Of a stretch of DNA of 8,409 nucleotides, positions 1 to 6,559 are shown piece after piece. Below the pieces are notes generated by a model. The model did not search any database. It was not told where the DNA came from and worked only from the letters and a program-made list of their open reading frames with translations. Every line of letters begins with the position of its first letter. Within the stretch, counting starts at the first letter, position 1. The DNA comes from Pseudomonadota bacterium (GTDB lineage: Bacteria > Pseudomonadota > Gammaproteobacteria > Acidiferrobacterales > Acidiferrobacteraceae): NCBI GenBank assembly GCA_021797365.1, contig JAJZZU010000091.1, positions 1 to 8,409 on the forward strand. The letters run 5' to 3'. The translations under genes were made by a program, and so were the position numbers.

Positions 1-2723
1 TGATCTTTCTGACCGGGCTGCCCATCGCCTATTACTGCGCCCGCTATAATGTCGACATCGACCTTTTGACCCGCGGCGCCGGCTTTGGCTACCTCGGCTC
101 GACGGTGACTTCGCTCATCTACGCCTCGTTTACGTTCATCTTCTTTGCGCTCGAGGCGAGCATCATGGCGTTCGCGCTGCGCATGGCATTCGGCCTGCCT
201 TTCACCTACGCGGCGGTGGTCAGCGCACTTTTCGTCATCCCATTCGTGACCCACGGCATCAGCGCCATAAGCCGCCTGCAGGCCTACACCCAGCCCGTGT
301 GGCTGATCTTGATGGCGATCCCCTTGATCTTTGTGCTGCACGATACACACATACTCGCGGCCTTCACGCACTATGGTGGCCGCGCCCATGCCGAGAAATT
401 TACGCCGCTCCTGTTTGGGGCCGGCGTGAGCGTGTGCCTGTCGCTCATGGCCCAGATCGGCGAGCAGGCTGACTATCTACGCTTCATGCCGGCGCCGCGG
501 CCTGGCCGCCGGCGCGCCTGGTGGACGACCGTGGTGACCACGGGCGCCGGATGGATTGTGCCCGGCGTACTCAAGCAATTGGCCGGCGCACTACTCGCGT
601 TCTGGCTCATCCACCGCGGCGTCGATCCGGCCACGGCCGATCGACCCACTGCCATGTATCAAAGCGCCTACCGCGCGGCCTTCGGCCCAGGGGCGCTGGC
701 GCTCGCCGCGACCGTCGTGTTCGTGATCCTGTCGCAGCTCAAAATCAACGTTACCAACGCCTATGCCGGATCGCTCGCTTGGTCGAACTTCTTCTCGCGC
801 CTGACCCATACCCATCCCGGACGCGTGGTGTGGCTCATCTTCAATGTCCTGATCGCGCTCCTGCTCATGGAGCTGCGCGTGTTCGCGGCCCTGGTCCATG
901 TGCTCGACCTGTTCGCGGGCTTCGTGGCCGCCTGGATCGGGGCGCTGGTCGCAGACCTCGTCGTCAATAAGCCGCTTGGCTTGAGTCCGGCGGGGATCGA
1001 GTTCCGCCGCGCCTATCTCTACGACATCAACCCCGTGGGTGTGGGGGCGACCGTCGGCGGCGCGCTTTTGGGTCTCGCGGCCTACAGCGGGGCATGGGGG
1101 GCGCTCGCCGCCGCATTCTCGCCGGCGGTGGCGCTGACCGCGGCGTTCGTGCTGTCGCCTGCCATCAGCGCCGCCACCGGTGGCCGCTACTATCGTGCTC
1201 GGCCGGCGCAGGCGACCGCTGGCCTGTGTGTGCTGTGCGAGACGTCGTTTGCCCCCGAGGACATGGCCGCGTGCCCCTCCTACGAAGGCGCGATCTGTTC
1301 GCTATGCTGCACGCTCGAATCGCGCTGCCACGACGCCTGCAAGCCCCGCGGACATGCCCGCAGACAGCTGGCGGCGTGGCTTGCGCCCCTCTTTCCGGGG
1401 ATCACCGCCGATGGGTTCGGCTCGCGGCTTGCCCATTTTTTGGTGGCGTTTACAGGCGCGCTTTTTGTGGCGGCTGCCATCCTTGGCACACTCTACTACC
1501 AAGGGCAGCTGTCGGCCGGGGCCTTGCAGCCCGCCCTCGCGGCGTTCGCCGTCAAGGCCTTCGCCGCGTTCGCCGTGGCCCTGGGGCTTGGATCGTGGTG
1601 GTGGGTATTGACCCTCGAGGGCCGCCAACGCGCCGAAGACGAGAGTCAACGCCACAACGCCCTGCTCGAGCAGGAGATCGCCCAACACGCCGCCACCCAT
1701 GAGCGCCTCAAGGCCGCCTACCGCGCCCTGGATGATGCCAATCGCGCCAAGCAGCGCTTCATATCCCACATGAGCCACGAACTGCGCACACCCCTGAACA
1801 GCCTGCTTGGCTATATCGAAATCCTCCGGCAACACCCTGGGCTCATGCCCCCCGAGCAGCGCGCCCTCGCGATCATGTACGGCAGCGGCATGCACCTGCG
1901 CCAACTGATCGAGGACATCCTCGATGTGGCACGCATCGAGTCAGGGCGCGTGACCCTAGAGCGCCATGACGTGGCCATCGCGGACCTGCTGAGTAGCGCG
2001 CTGGATACCTTCCGTGCCGAGGCCGATCGTCGCGGGCTCACCCTCACCCTCACCCTCGACGGACCCCTGCCGGCTGTGATTCACGGCGATGAACGGCGCT
2101 TGCGCCAGATCCTCTTCAATCTCATCGCCAATGCCCTGAAGTTCACCGCTGCGGGCGGTGTGACAGTCCGCGCCTGCTATCGTCATCAGCTGCTGCATCT
2201 GGCCGTCACCGATACCGGGCCCGGGCTTCCCGCCGAGGCCATGGACGCCATCTTCCAGCCGTTCTTTCGTGGACCGGGTGCCACGACAGGCCCGGGAGGC
2301 TGCGGGCTTGGGCTTACCATCACTAAGATGCTGGTGGAAATGATGGGTGGCGACATCCATGTGGAGAGTAGCGCACACGGCGCAACCTTCCGGGTACGCC
2401 TCTATGGCCCTTCGCGCCCGACACCTGCGGGTATGAACGTCGCGTGTGCAACCCTTGAGTCCGCCACGGCCGTGGCGCCCTCGACCGGCACACCGTCGCC
2501 TGGTCCGGCGCCGGTAGTGGCGCCGGACCCCCGCGATGTGGCGACCCTCATGGAGCAGGCGCGCCAGGGCTACGTCAAGGGCGTTACCGGACACCTCGAG
2601 GCGCTCGTCGCGCGCGATCCCCGCTACCGACCGTTCGCTGACCGTCTACTGGCACTTGCCGGCGACTTTCGTATGCGCGAGATCACCACCTACCTGGAGA
2701 CCCTCATCCATGACGTCCCCTGA
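1..2723 (+). CDS. Transporter-fused sensor histidine kinase, 5' end cut by window edge
   Basis: The frame is open from the left edge (first whole codon at 3), so the start lies outside the window and 906 residues are visible; the TTG at 66 is internal. Numbering from the first visible codon, residues 1 to about 400 are a string of about ten hydrophobic spans resembling a LeuT-fold permease (NCS1 or sodium/solute symporter type; I cannot choose). Residues 409-446 hold eight cysteines spaced CX2C-X11-C-X7-C-X2-CC-X5-C-X3-C. Two more membrane spans follow (about 475-500 and 515-540), then a coiled-coil-like linker, a HisKA H-box SHMSHELRTP (phospho-acceptor His near 592), N-box FNLIANALKFT (Asn near 706), G1 DTGPGL (737) and G2 GLGLTITKM (768). 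After a Pro/Ala-rich linker, residues 842-906 form a small helical C-terminal domain. There is no receiver domain in the protein; the partner receiver is the next gene, overlapping by 14 bases. Expected role: inner-membrane autophosphorylating sensor. The ligand is unknown. Confidence 0.9.
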   Translation, partial: IFLTGLPIAYYCARYNVDIDLLTRGAGFGYLGSTVTSLIYASFTFIFFALEASIMAFALRMAFGLPFTYAAVVSALFVIPFVTHGISAISRLQAYTQPVWLILMAIPLIFVLHDTHILAAFTHYGGRAHAEKFTPLLFGAGVSVCLSLMAQIGEQADYLRFMPAPRPGRRRAWWTTVVTTGAGWIVPGVLKQLAGALLAFWLIHRGVDPATADRPTAMYQSAYRAAFGPGALALAATVVFVILSQLKINVTNAYAGSLAWSNFFSRLTHTHPGRVVWLIFNVLIALLLMELRVFAALVHVLDLFAGFVAAWIGALVADLVVNKPLGLSPAGIEFRRAYLYDINPVGVGATVGGALLGLAAYSGAWGALAAAFSPAVALTAAFVLSPAISAATGGRYYRARPAQATAGLCVLCETSFAPEDMAACPSYEGAICSLCCTLESRCHDACKPRGHARRQLAAWLAPLFPGITADGFGSRLAHFLVAFTGALFVAAAILGTLYYQGQLSAGALQPALAAFAVKAFAAFAVALGLGSWWWVLTLEGRQRAEDESQRHNALLEQEIAQHAATHERLKAAYRALDDANRAKQRFISHMSHELRTPLNSLLGYIEILRQHPGLMPPEQRALAIMYGSGMHLRQLIEDILDVARIESGRVTLERHDVAIADLLSSALDTFRAEADRRGLTLTLTLDGPLPAVIHGDERRLRQILFNLIANALKFTAAGGVTVRACYRHQLLHLAVTDTGPGLPAEAMDAIFQPFFRGPGATTGPGGCGLGLTITKMLVEMMGGDIHVESSAHGATFRVRLYGPSRPTPAGMNVACATLESATAVAPSTGTPSPGPAPVVAPDPRDVATLMEQARQGYVKGVTGHLEALVARDPRYRPFADRLLALAGDFRMREITTYLETLIHDVP

Positions 2724-3621
2724 TGCCACCGTCCTGGTCGTCGACGACCATGTCCCGAACCTCGCGTTTCTCACCGATGCCCTGTCGGCCGCCGGCTACC
2801 GCGTGCTGGTGGCCATGGATGGCCAGGAGGCCCTCGACCGGCTCGCGCTGACGCGCCCCGACCTCATCTTGCTCGATGCCCTGATGCCAGTGTTAGATGG
2901 GTTCGAGACCTGTCGGCGCTTGAAGGCCACACCCGCCTACGAATCCATCCCCGTGATCTTCATGACCGCGCTCGGCGAACCCGAACAGATCGTCCAGGGA
3001 CTGAGCCTCGGCGCGGTCGACTATGTCACCAAACCCGCCCACCCGGACGTCGTGAAGGCACGTATCGCCGCGCACCTCGGAGCCTCGCGCTCACTGGCAT
3101 TGGCACGCGAGGCGCTCGTGCGTTGCGGCCAGCTGCCGATCGCAGTCGACCCGCGTGGCGCCCTGGTGTGCGCCACGTCTGAGGCGCGCGCGTGGCTTGC
3201 CGCCTACGGCATCACAGGCCCTGACCTCGCCGCCTGGCTCGCCACCCTTGGCGAATCAGGCATCCCCGCGACCCCGCTCATGCGCCGCCGGGGGGACCGC
3301 GCGCTTTATGTGAGTTGGCTTGGGCGCAGCGGCCATGCCGCCCTGCTGCTCATGCGCGAGGAGGACCCCGTGCACGCGCAGCAGGTCTTGGCGCGAGACT
3401 TCGCGTTGAGTGATCGCGAAGCCGAGGTGCTCGTATGGGTTGCCTACGGCAAGACCAATGCCGACATCGCCGACATCCTCGGCATGTCCCCACGGACCGT
3501 GAACAAGCATCTAGAGCACATCTTTCTAAAGATGGGGGTCGAGACCCGGGGCGCGGCCACCGCGCTCGCCCTGCGCCGCCCGCTCGGGGCATCGGTGGCC
3601 GCCTGGTCGCTGCCGGCGTGA
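2710..3621 (+). CDS. Response regulator, receiver plus LuxR-type HTH
   Basis: 303 residues. The receiver domain (1-125) has the acidic pair D12-D13, phospho-acceptor D56 in LILLDALMP, T86 in IFMTALGE and K108 in YVTKPA, so all the conserved phosphorylation residues are present. Residues about 130-230 form a PAS-like or simple linker region of unknown role. The C-terminal LuxR/FixJ-type helix-turn-helix starts at LSDREAEVL (233) and includes NADIADILGMSPRTVNKHL, so it is a DNA-binding transcription factor acting in the cytoplasm. The ATG at 2710 was chosen because the receiver begins right after it and GGAGA (2696-2700) sits 9 bases upstream. The same frame is open further upstream, but that part only shadows the kinase gene and has no receiver character. 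The 14-base overlap with the kinase gene indicates translational coupling and a dedicated kinase-regulator pair. Target genes cannot be read here. Confidence 0.93.
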   Translation: MTSPDATVLVVDDHVPNLAFLTDALSAAGYRVLVAMDGQEALDRLALTRPDLILLDALMPVLDGFETCRRLKATPAYESIPVIFMTALGEPEQIVQGLSLGAVDYVTKPAHPDVVKARIAAHLGASRSLALAREALVRCGQLPIAVDPRGALVCATSEARAWLAAYGITGPDLAAWLATLGESGIPATPLMRRRGDRALYVSWLGRSGHAALLLMREEDPVHAQQVLARDFALSDREAEVLVWVAYGKTNADIADILGMSPRTVNKHLEHIFLKMGVETRGAATALALRRPLGASVAAWSLPA

Positions 3622-3680
3622 CGGCACAAAGCGGCGCAGTGCCCAGTGGTCCATGACACCGAATGGCATGACGCTTACCC

Positions 3681-3707
3681 CCGGTCCCGATATCTTCCGG
3701 CGACCGG
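3681..3707 (+). other. Hairpin between regulator gene and fbp
   Basis: CCGGTC (3681-3686) and GACCGG (3702-3707) form a perfect 6-bp stem around a 15-base loop, 60 bases after the regulator stop. No T-run follows, so it is a poor candidate for an intrinsic terminator. The same hexamer pair, in the opposite order, makes a second hairpin at the fbp transcription start. It could be one half of a repeated binding site, or chance in GC-rich DNA. Confidence 0.3.
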
Positions 3708-3744
3708 CAGCCAGTCAACGGTCATGTCCGCATTAAGGCGACGG

Positions 3745-3788
3745 AGCACAAATCCGTCAGATCGATGTATAATGACCGGTTCCCGGTC
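3745..3788 (+). promoter_or_regulatory. fbp promoter with dyad at transcription start
   Basis: A perfect -10 box TATAAT lies at 3768-3773. No good -35 hexamer is found at 16-18 bases (best AGCACA or GCACAA near 3745-3751), which suggests activator dependence. Transcription would start near 3780, giving a leader of about 75 bases before the fbp ATG. GACCGG (3774-3779), loop TTC, CCGGTC (3783-3788) is a perfect 6-bp hairpin exactly across the predicted start site. It could be an operator or a 5' mRNA hairpin. The -10 call is seen directly; the function is inferred. Confidence 0.6.
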
Positions 3789-3854
3789 CGCAGTCCCGGG
3801 CGCGGTGGGTTTATCCCCTTCGCATCGTCATGTCATCTTCCAAGGATCGTTTAC

Positions 3855-4859
3855 ATGCATACAGGTACTACGCTTACCCAATTCATCATTGAAGAGCAAC
3901 GCCGGGTGGTAGGCGCGACCGGTGATTTCACATCACTCTTGAACGACATCGTGACTGCCATCAAGGTCATTTCGAACACTGTCAACAAGGGTGATCTCAT
4001 GGGGGTCTTGGGCTCCGCCGGCAGCGAAAACATCCAGGGCGAAACCCAGAAGAAGCTCGATGTCATCACCAACGATGTTATGCTGCGCTCGAATGAATGG
4101 GCCGGACATCTCGCGGCCATGGCCTCGGAGGAGATGGAAGACATCTTTCTGATACCAAGCCAGTTCCCGCGCGGCAAGTATCTCCTGGTCTTCGACCCCT
4201 TGGACGGCTCTTCGAATATCGACGTCAATATATCGGTCGGAACCATCTTCTCGATCCTGCGCTGCCCGGAAGGTGTAAGCAAACCCACTGCCGCCGACTT
4301 CCTGCAGCCGGGCACAAAGCAGGTGGCGGCAGGCTACGCCCTCTACGGGCCCTCGACCATGATCATGCTCACCACGGGCCAGGGGGTGAACGGCTTTACT
4401 CTCGATCGCGACGTCGGCGAATTTCTGCTCACGCACCGGGATGTGCGCATCACGCCCGACACCCGCGAGTTTGCCATCAACGCCTCCAACGAGCGGTTCT
4501 GGGAAGAGCCGGTCCAGCGCTATGTCCAGGAATGCCTACAGGGCAAGGAAGGGCCGCGCGGTGAGAACTTCAACATGCGTTGGGTGGCCTCCATGGTCGC
4601 CGAGGTGCACCGCATCCTGATCCGCGGGGGGGTATTCATGTATCCGAAGGACACCAAGGACCCGAAGAAGGCCGGCAAGCTGCGCCTCATGTATGAAGCG
4701 AATCCTATGTCGTTCATCGTCGAGCAGGCCGGAGGCTTAAGCTCCACCGGTCGCGAGCGCATCATGGATATCCAGCCAAACGGACTGCATCAGCGCGTCC
4801 CGGTCATCCTAGGCTCGCGCAACGAGGTCGAACGCATCGTTTCCTACCACAAGTCCTAG
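3855..4859 (+). CDS. fbp: Fructose-1,6-bisphosphatase class I
   Basis: 334 residues, close to the E. coli Fbp length, and apparently complete. It hydrolyses fructose 1,6-bisphosphate to fructose 6-phosphate and phosphate in the cytoplasm. The reaction serves gluconeogenesis and, in autotrophs, Calvin-cycle regeneration. The metal/substrate motif FDPLDGSSN starts at F113 (D114, D117, G118-N121) and is followed by [13 protein letters not shown]. The C-terminal signature [25 protein letters not shown] segment, with the metal-binding Glu in YEANP, is present. The N-terminus [11 protein letters not shown] is also typical of class I. The ATG at 3855 was chosen because AAGGA (3842-3846) lies 8 bases upstream and family similarity begins there; the in-frame ATG at 3765 overlaps the -10 box and would add 30 residues unlike the family. 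Class I enzymes are usually inhibited by AMP. The gene has its own promoter and is followed by a hairpin, so it looks like a single-gene unit. Confidence 0.97.
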   Translation: MHTGTTLTQFIIEEQRRVVGATGDFTSLLNDIVTAIKVISNTVNKGDLMGVLGSAGSENIQGETQKKLDVITNDVMLRSNEWAGHLAAMASEEMEDIFLIPSQFPRGKYLLVFDPLDGSSNIDVNISVGTIFSILRCPEGVSKPTAADFLQPGTKQVAAGYALYGPSTMIMLTTGQGVNGFTLDRDVGEFLLTHRDVRITPDTREFAINASNERFWEEPVQRYVQECLQGKEGPRGENFNMRWVASMVAEVHRILIRGGVFMYPKDTKDPKKAGKLRLMYEANPMSFIVEQAGGLSSTGRERIMDIQPNGLHQRVPVILGSRNEVERIVSYHKS

Positions 4860-4867
4860 GACGGCAA

Positions 4868-4917
4868 GGGCCGCCGGAGACCTGGGAGCGCGTGTGTCCG
4901 GGGCGATTCGGCGGCCC
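4868..4917 (+). terminator. Possible fbp terminator hairpin (no T-run)
   Basis: GGGCCGCCG (4868-4876) pairs perfectly with CGGCGGCCC (4909-4917); a G-T and an A-T pair extend the stem to 11. The loop is about 28 bases and no T-tract follows, so it is not a classic intrinsic terminator. Its position 8 bases after the fbp stop favours a role in mRNA 3' end stability or factor-assisted termination. Confidence 0.4.
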
Positions 4918-4927
4918 ATCACACCAG

Positions 4928-5245
4928 ATGGTCCGCAAAAACAGTAAGCGGACTCCGTCCGGCCATCAGGCGCGACGAATACAGGCCCTCGTCCCGGCAC
5001 CATTATCGATCGAGGTCACGTGCTCCGAGCCTGACCGCCAGACCACGGTCGAGACGTTCAAGACCATGCCGATAGGCGATGTCTAGATCCCCGCGACCGA
5101 TGGCCGCACCCTGCCGTTGTCGCGCACCATACCACCCGAACCCGAGCATCGCGTGCTTCTCGACGCGTTCCGGTTGCGCCTGCCCGTGCCGCCGCCCAAG
5201 ATTACCCCACGCGTTTCCCCAGCGGTCGCCGTGACCGCGGTGTAG
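4928..5245 (+). pseudogene. Decayed C-terminal end of a probable transposase
   Basis: In one frame, an open stretch ends at a TAG (5084-5086) and continues without shift to a second TAG at 5243-5245. Around the first stop the frame reads ETFKTMPIGDV, stop, IPATDGRTLPLSRTIPPEPEHRVLLDAFRLRLPVPPPKIT. The pattern 'DGR, hydrophobic, R, PEPEH, LL, L, LP, PPPKI' resembles to me the extreme C-terminus of DDE transposases of the IS4/IS1634 kind; this is from memory and tentative. The first stop, where such proteins would have a Gln (CAG to TAG), and the absence of any catalytic core upstream show it is a remnant. The left border is uncertain, since similarity is clear only from about 5051. It indicates an old insertion between fbp and the DUF1451 gene. 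Confidence 0.45.
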
Positions 5246-5253
5246 TGGAGACC

Positions 5254-5293
5254 TTTTAGGACCAAAGTCGTAAAATACAACAACTTAATACGA
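5254..5293. other. AT-rich strip after the transposase remnant
   Basis: About 40 bases of much lower G+C than anything around it, containing TTTTAGGACCAAAG and TAAAATACAACAACTTAATA. It lies 9-48 bases past the transposase-remnant stop, where an element's right terminal inverted repeat would be expected. I found no matching left end in the window. TAAAAT (5271-5276) resembles a -10 box but has no -35 partner. Confidence 0.3.
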
Positions 5294-5317
5294 TCGACCC
5301 CCGTGAATAGCGAAAGA

Positions 5318-5347
5318 CGGGCTAGCCCCACACCGGGGCTAAGCCCG
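5318..5347. repeat. Strong 12-bp inverted repeat
   Basis: CGGGCT-AGCCCC (5318-5329) pairs with GGGGCT-A-AGCCCG (5335-5347): 12 base pairs, one bulged A (5341) and a 5-base loop ACACC. It is the most stable hairpin I see in the window. No T-run follows on the plus strand. On the minus strand it is followed by TCTTTCGCTATTC, a weak T-rich tail. It could be a terminator for minus-strand transcription, a REP-like element or the end of a mobile element. Confidence 0.55.
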
Positions 5348-5596
5348 CGCCTCTCCCGGAGCCGGCGCCGTATCCATGGCGGTGACCGCCGATCCCGTGT
5401 CCGGGCCTTCCCTGTACACGGGTCTGCGATCACAGGCGGCGATCCGCGGCGTGCGGTCGATGGCCTCCGTGACCCCCTATGATGAGCTCCGGCCACCCCC
5501 GCGCCCATCTTGCGTTCTGCCGGTCGCCAGACCAGAATCGTAAGAACATACTGGAGCGCCACGCACGCGTTGCGCCGATCCCAATCGGAGACATTA
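5348..5596 (+). other. Unassigned leader upstream of the DUF1451 gene
   Basis: About 250 bases without a supported gene; open frames here are short and have no recognisable product. The only promoter-like pair near the downstream gene is TTGCGT (5510-5515), 17 bases, CAGAAT (5533-5538). It is weak at both boxes (3 of 6 and 4 of 6), so the real promoter may use another sigma factor or lie elsewhere. TATGAT at 5478-5483 is a fair -10 box with no clear -35. Confidence 0.3.
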
Positions 5597-6115
5597 ATGA
5601 AAACCGGTTCCCCATCCGATAATGAACTAGAGACCATGGGCGAGGCCTATCGGGAGCTGCTCGAGAAGGCCTTGCACAAGGCGCGCGAGGGCGGCACCAG
5701 CCTCTATCATCTGTTGGGCGGGGGCAGCCATGCCGCATCTGCCGGAAAGGGTCGCGGCGATGTGGCCGAGCTCGAGCGCTCGGTGCGCCGCGATCTCACG
5801 GACGCCGCACGCTATCGACATGAGACCGGCCGGGATCTACGGGACTGGCTGGGCTTTGATGTCGCGCGCATCGAGCAGGGATTCTGGGAGGCCTTTTCCG
5901 AGGCCGCCGACCAAGCGCTCCTGACGCTCCATGAAATACGCCTGCAGGCGGAAGCCAGCGAATATCATACCGGGGAAACGGTGGGGCTCGGTACCCTCGT
6001 CTGCGACCACTGCAACGAACGCCTGCATTTCTCCGCGGCCGGACACATTCCGCCCTGCCCACGATGTGGCGGCACGCGCTTTCATAGGCCCGTGGCCGCG
6101 GCGCCCCTGGCCTGA
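5597..6115 (+). CDS. YbeL-type zinc-ribbon protein (DUF1451)
   Basis: 172 residues, cytoplasmic, no signal peptide or membrane span. It resembles the gammaproteobacterial DUF1451/YbeL family of unknown biochemical role. The N-terminal two thirds are charged and helical (AYRELLEKALHKAREGG; LERSVRRDLTDAARYRHETG; RDLRDWLGFDVARIEQGFWE), followed by the family-typical YHTGETVGLGTLVC. The C-terminus is a zinc ribbon with C136-X2-C139 and C154-X2-C157 around an IPPCPRCG turn, ending TRFHR; all four ligands are present. The ATG at 5597 was chosen over in-frame upstream codons because GGAG (5587-5590) is 6 bases before it and the upstream part lacks family character. Both flanks are hairpin-bearing gaps, so it looks monocistronic. 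Confidence 0.88.
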   Translation: MKTGSPSDNELETMGEAYRELLEKALHKAREGGTSLYHLLGGGSHAASAGKGRGDVAELERSVRRDLTDAARYRHETGRDLRDWLGFDVARIEQGFWEAFSEAADQALLTLHEIRLQAEASEYHTGETVGLGTLVCDHCNERLHFSAAGHIPPCPRCGGTRFHRPVAAAPLA

Positions 6116-6173
6116 GGGTCCGCGCCCGGCGAGCTTGGCAGGCCCGTGAGCGCGCGTGGCACCACGATATCTA

Positions 6174-6203
6174 CACGCCCCGCCGCACACGCCACGGGGC
6201 GTG
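6174..6203. terminator. Possible bidirectional hairpin between convergent genes
   Basis: CACGCCCCG (6174-6182) pairs perfectly with CGGGGCGTG (6195-6203), a 9-bp stem and 12-base loop, midway between the ends of the DUF1451 gene and the convergent minus-strand small gene. No T-tract on either strand, so termination function is inferred from position only. Confidence 0.4.
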
Positions 6204-6252
6204 CGCATGCGGGCTGGATGATCGTTCAGCTGATGGTCAGACCCCGACTCCC

Positions 6253-6480
6253 CTAGTGCTTGCGGTCCACCTCACCACCCATGGGGCCCGGGTTATCGAG
6301 ATTAACCGTGAAGTCCGAGCCAGGATGTTCGGTCATGATGCCGAGATAGGTCTTCTTGCTCGCCTCGTCATCGAAGTAGATCTTCAGGGCATTAGGCCCG
6401 GCCCCTTCCATGACAAACGGGTGTCCTTCCAGATCTGTAAGGGTGTGTCCGGTGATGGGATCGGTTCGCTCGATACGCAT
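6253..6480 (-). CDS. 75-residue small protein, function unknown
   Basis: I do not recognise a named family. The protein is acidic and soluble-looking, without signal peptide, membrane span or cysteine. It begins MRIERTDPITGHTL and has TDLEGHPFVMEG, ALKIYFDDEASKKTYLGI and a C-terminal DFTVNLDNPG segment, a coherent alternation of strands and a helix that reads as a real folded protein. Support for expression is strong: GGAGG sits 5 bases upstream of the ATG (6486-6490 on the plus strand), and a TTGACA/TATAGC promoter lies about 50 bases upstream. A 6-bp dyad lies in the leader. The gene is convergent with the DUF1451 gene and stands alone; the region behind its promoter holds no recognisable gene. 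Codon use is like the neighbours but slightly less GC-biased. Confidence 0.82.
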   Translation of the reverse strand: MRIERTDPITGHTLTDLEGHPFVMEGAGPNALKIYFDDEASKKTYLGIMTEHPGSDFTVNLDNPGPMGGEVDRKH

Positions 6481-6494
6481 GGTCGCCTCCGTTC

Positions 6495-6510
6495 TTCCTT
6501 AAAGAAGGAA
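6495..6510 (-). promoter_or_regulatory. Dyad in the small gene's leader
   Basis: TTCCTT (6495-6500) and AAGGAA (6505-6510) form a perfect 6-bp dyad around AAAG, about 15-30 bases after the predicted transcription start and just before the ribosome binding site. It could be an operator or an mRNA hairpin. It is AT-rich in a GC-rich surrounding, which makes chance less likely. Confidence 0.4.
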
Positions 6511-6530
6511 AACGTACTGCATCTAGCTTG

Positions 6531-6559
6531 GCTATAAGCCTTTTGAGGGATGCTGTCAA
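6531..6559 (-). promoter_or_regulatory. Sigma70 promoter of the small minus-strand gene
   Basis: Reading the minus strand, a perfect -35 TTGACA (6559-6554) is separated by exactly 17 bases from TATAGC (6536-6531, 4 of 6). Transcription would start near 6524, leaving a leader of about 44 bases with a GGAGG ribosome binding site. This is the best -35/-10 pair in the window. Confidence 0.7.

Noticed and set aside
66..68. TTG as the start of the sensor kinase
   Set aside because: The frame is open and continues in the same protein style (IFLTGLPIAYYCARYN) to the window edge, so the gene simply begins upstream.
1094..1702. Plus-strand 202-codon open frame inside the kinase gene
   Set aside because: Arg/Pro/Cys-rich out-of-frame shadow of the kinase coding sequence.
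1956..2594. Minus-strand 212-codon open frame opposite the kinase gene
   Set aside because: Antisense shadow; the plus strand has all kinase motifs in frame here.
2536..2709. Upstream ATG for the response regulator
   Set aside because: The extra 58 residues are Arg/Ser/Pro-rich shadow of the kinase frame; the receiver domain starts immediately after the ATG at 2710, which has a ribosome binding site.
2526..2720. Hpt phosphotransfer domain at the kinase C-terminus
   Set aside because: The only His candidates (in GHLEAL and IHDVP) do not sit in the HXXKG-type context.
3765..3854. ATG at 3765 as fbp start
   Set aside because: It overlaps the TATAAT box, lacks a ribosome binding site and adds residues unlike class I FBPases.
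3851..4436. Minus-strand open frames opposite fbp
   Set aside because: Antisense shadows of a confidently identified enzyme gene.
5083..5637. Minus-strand 184-codon open frame across the transposase remnant and hairpin
   Set aside because: It spans the strong hairpin and the AT-rich strip, has no ribosome binding site and no coherent protein character.
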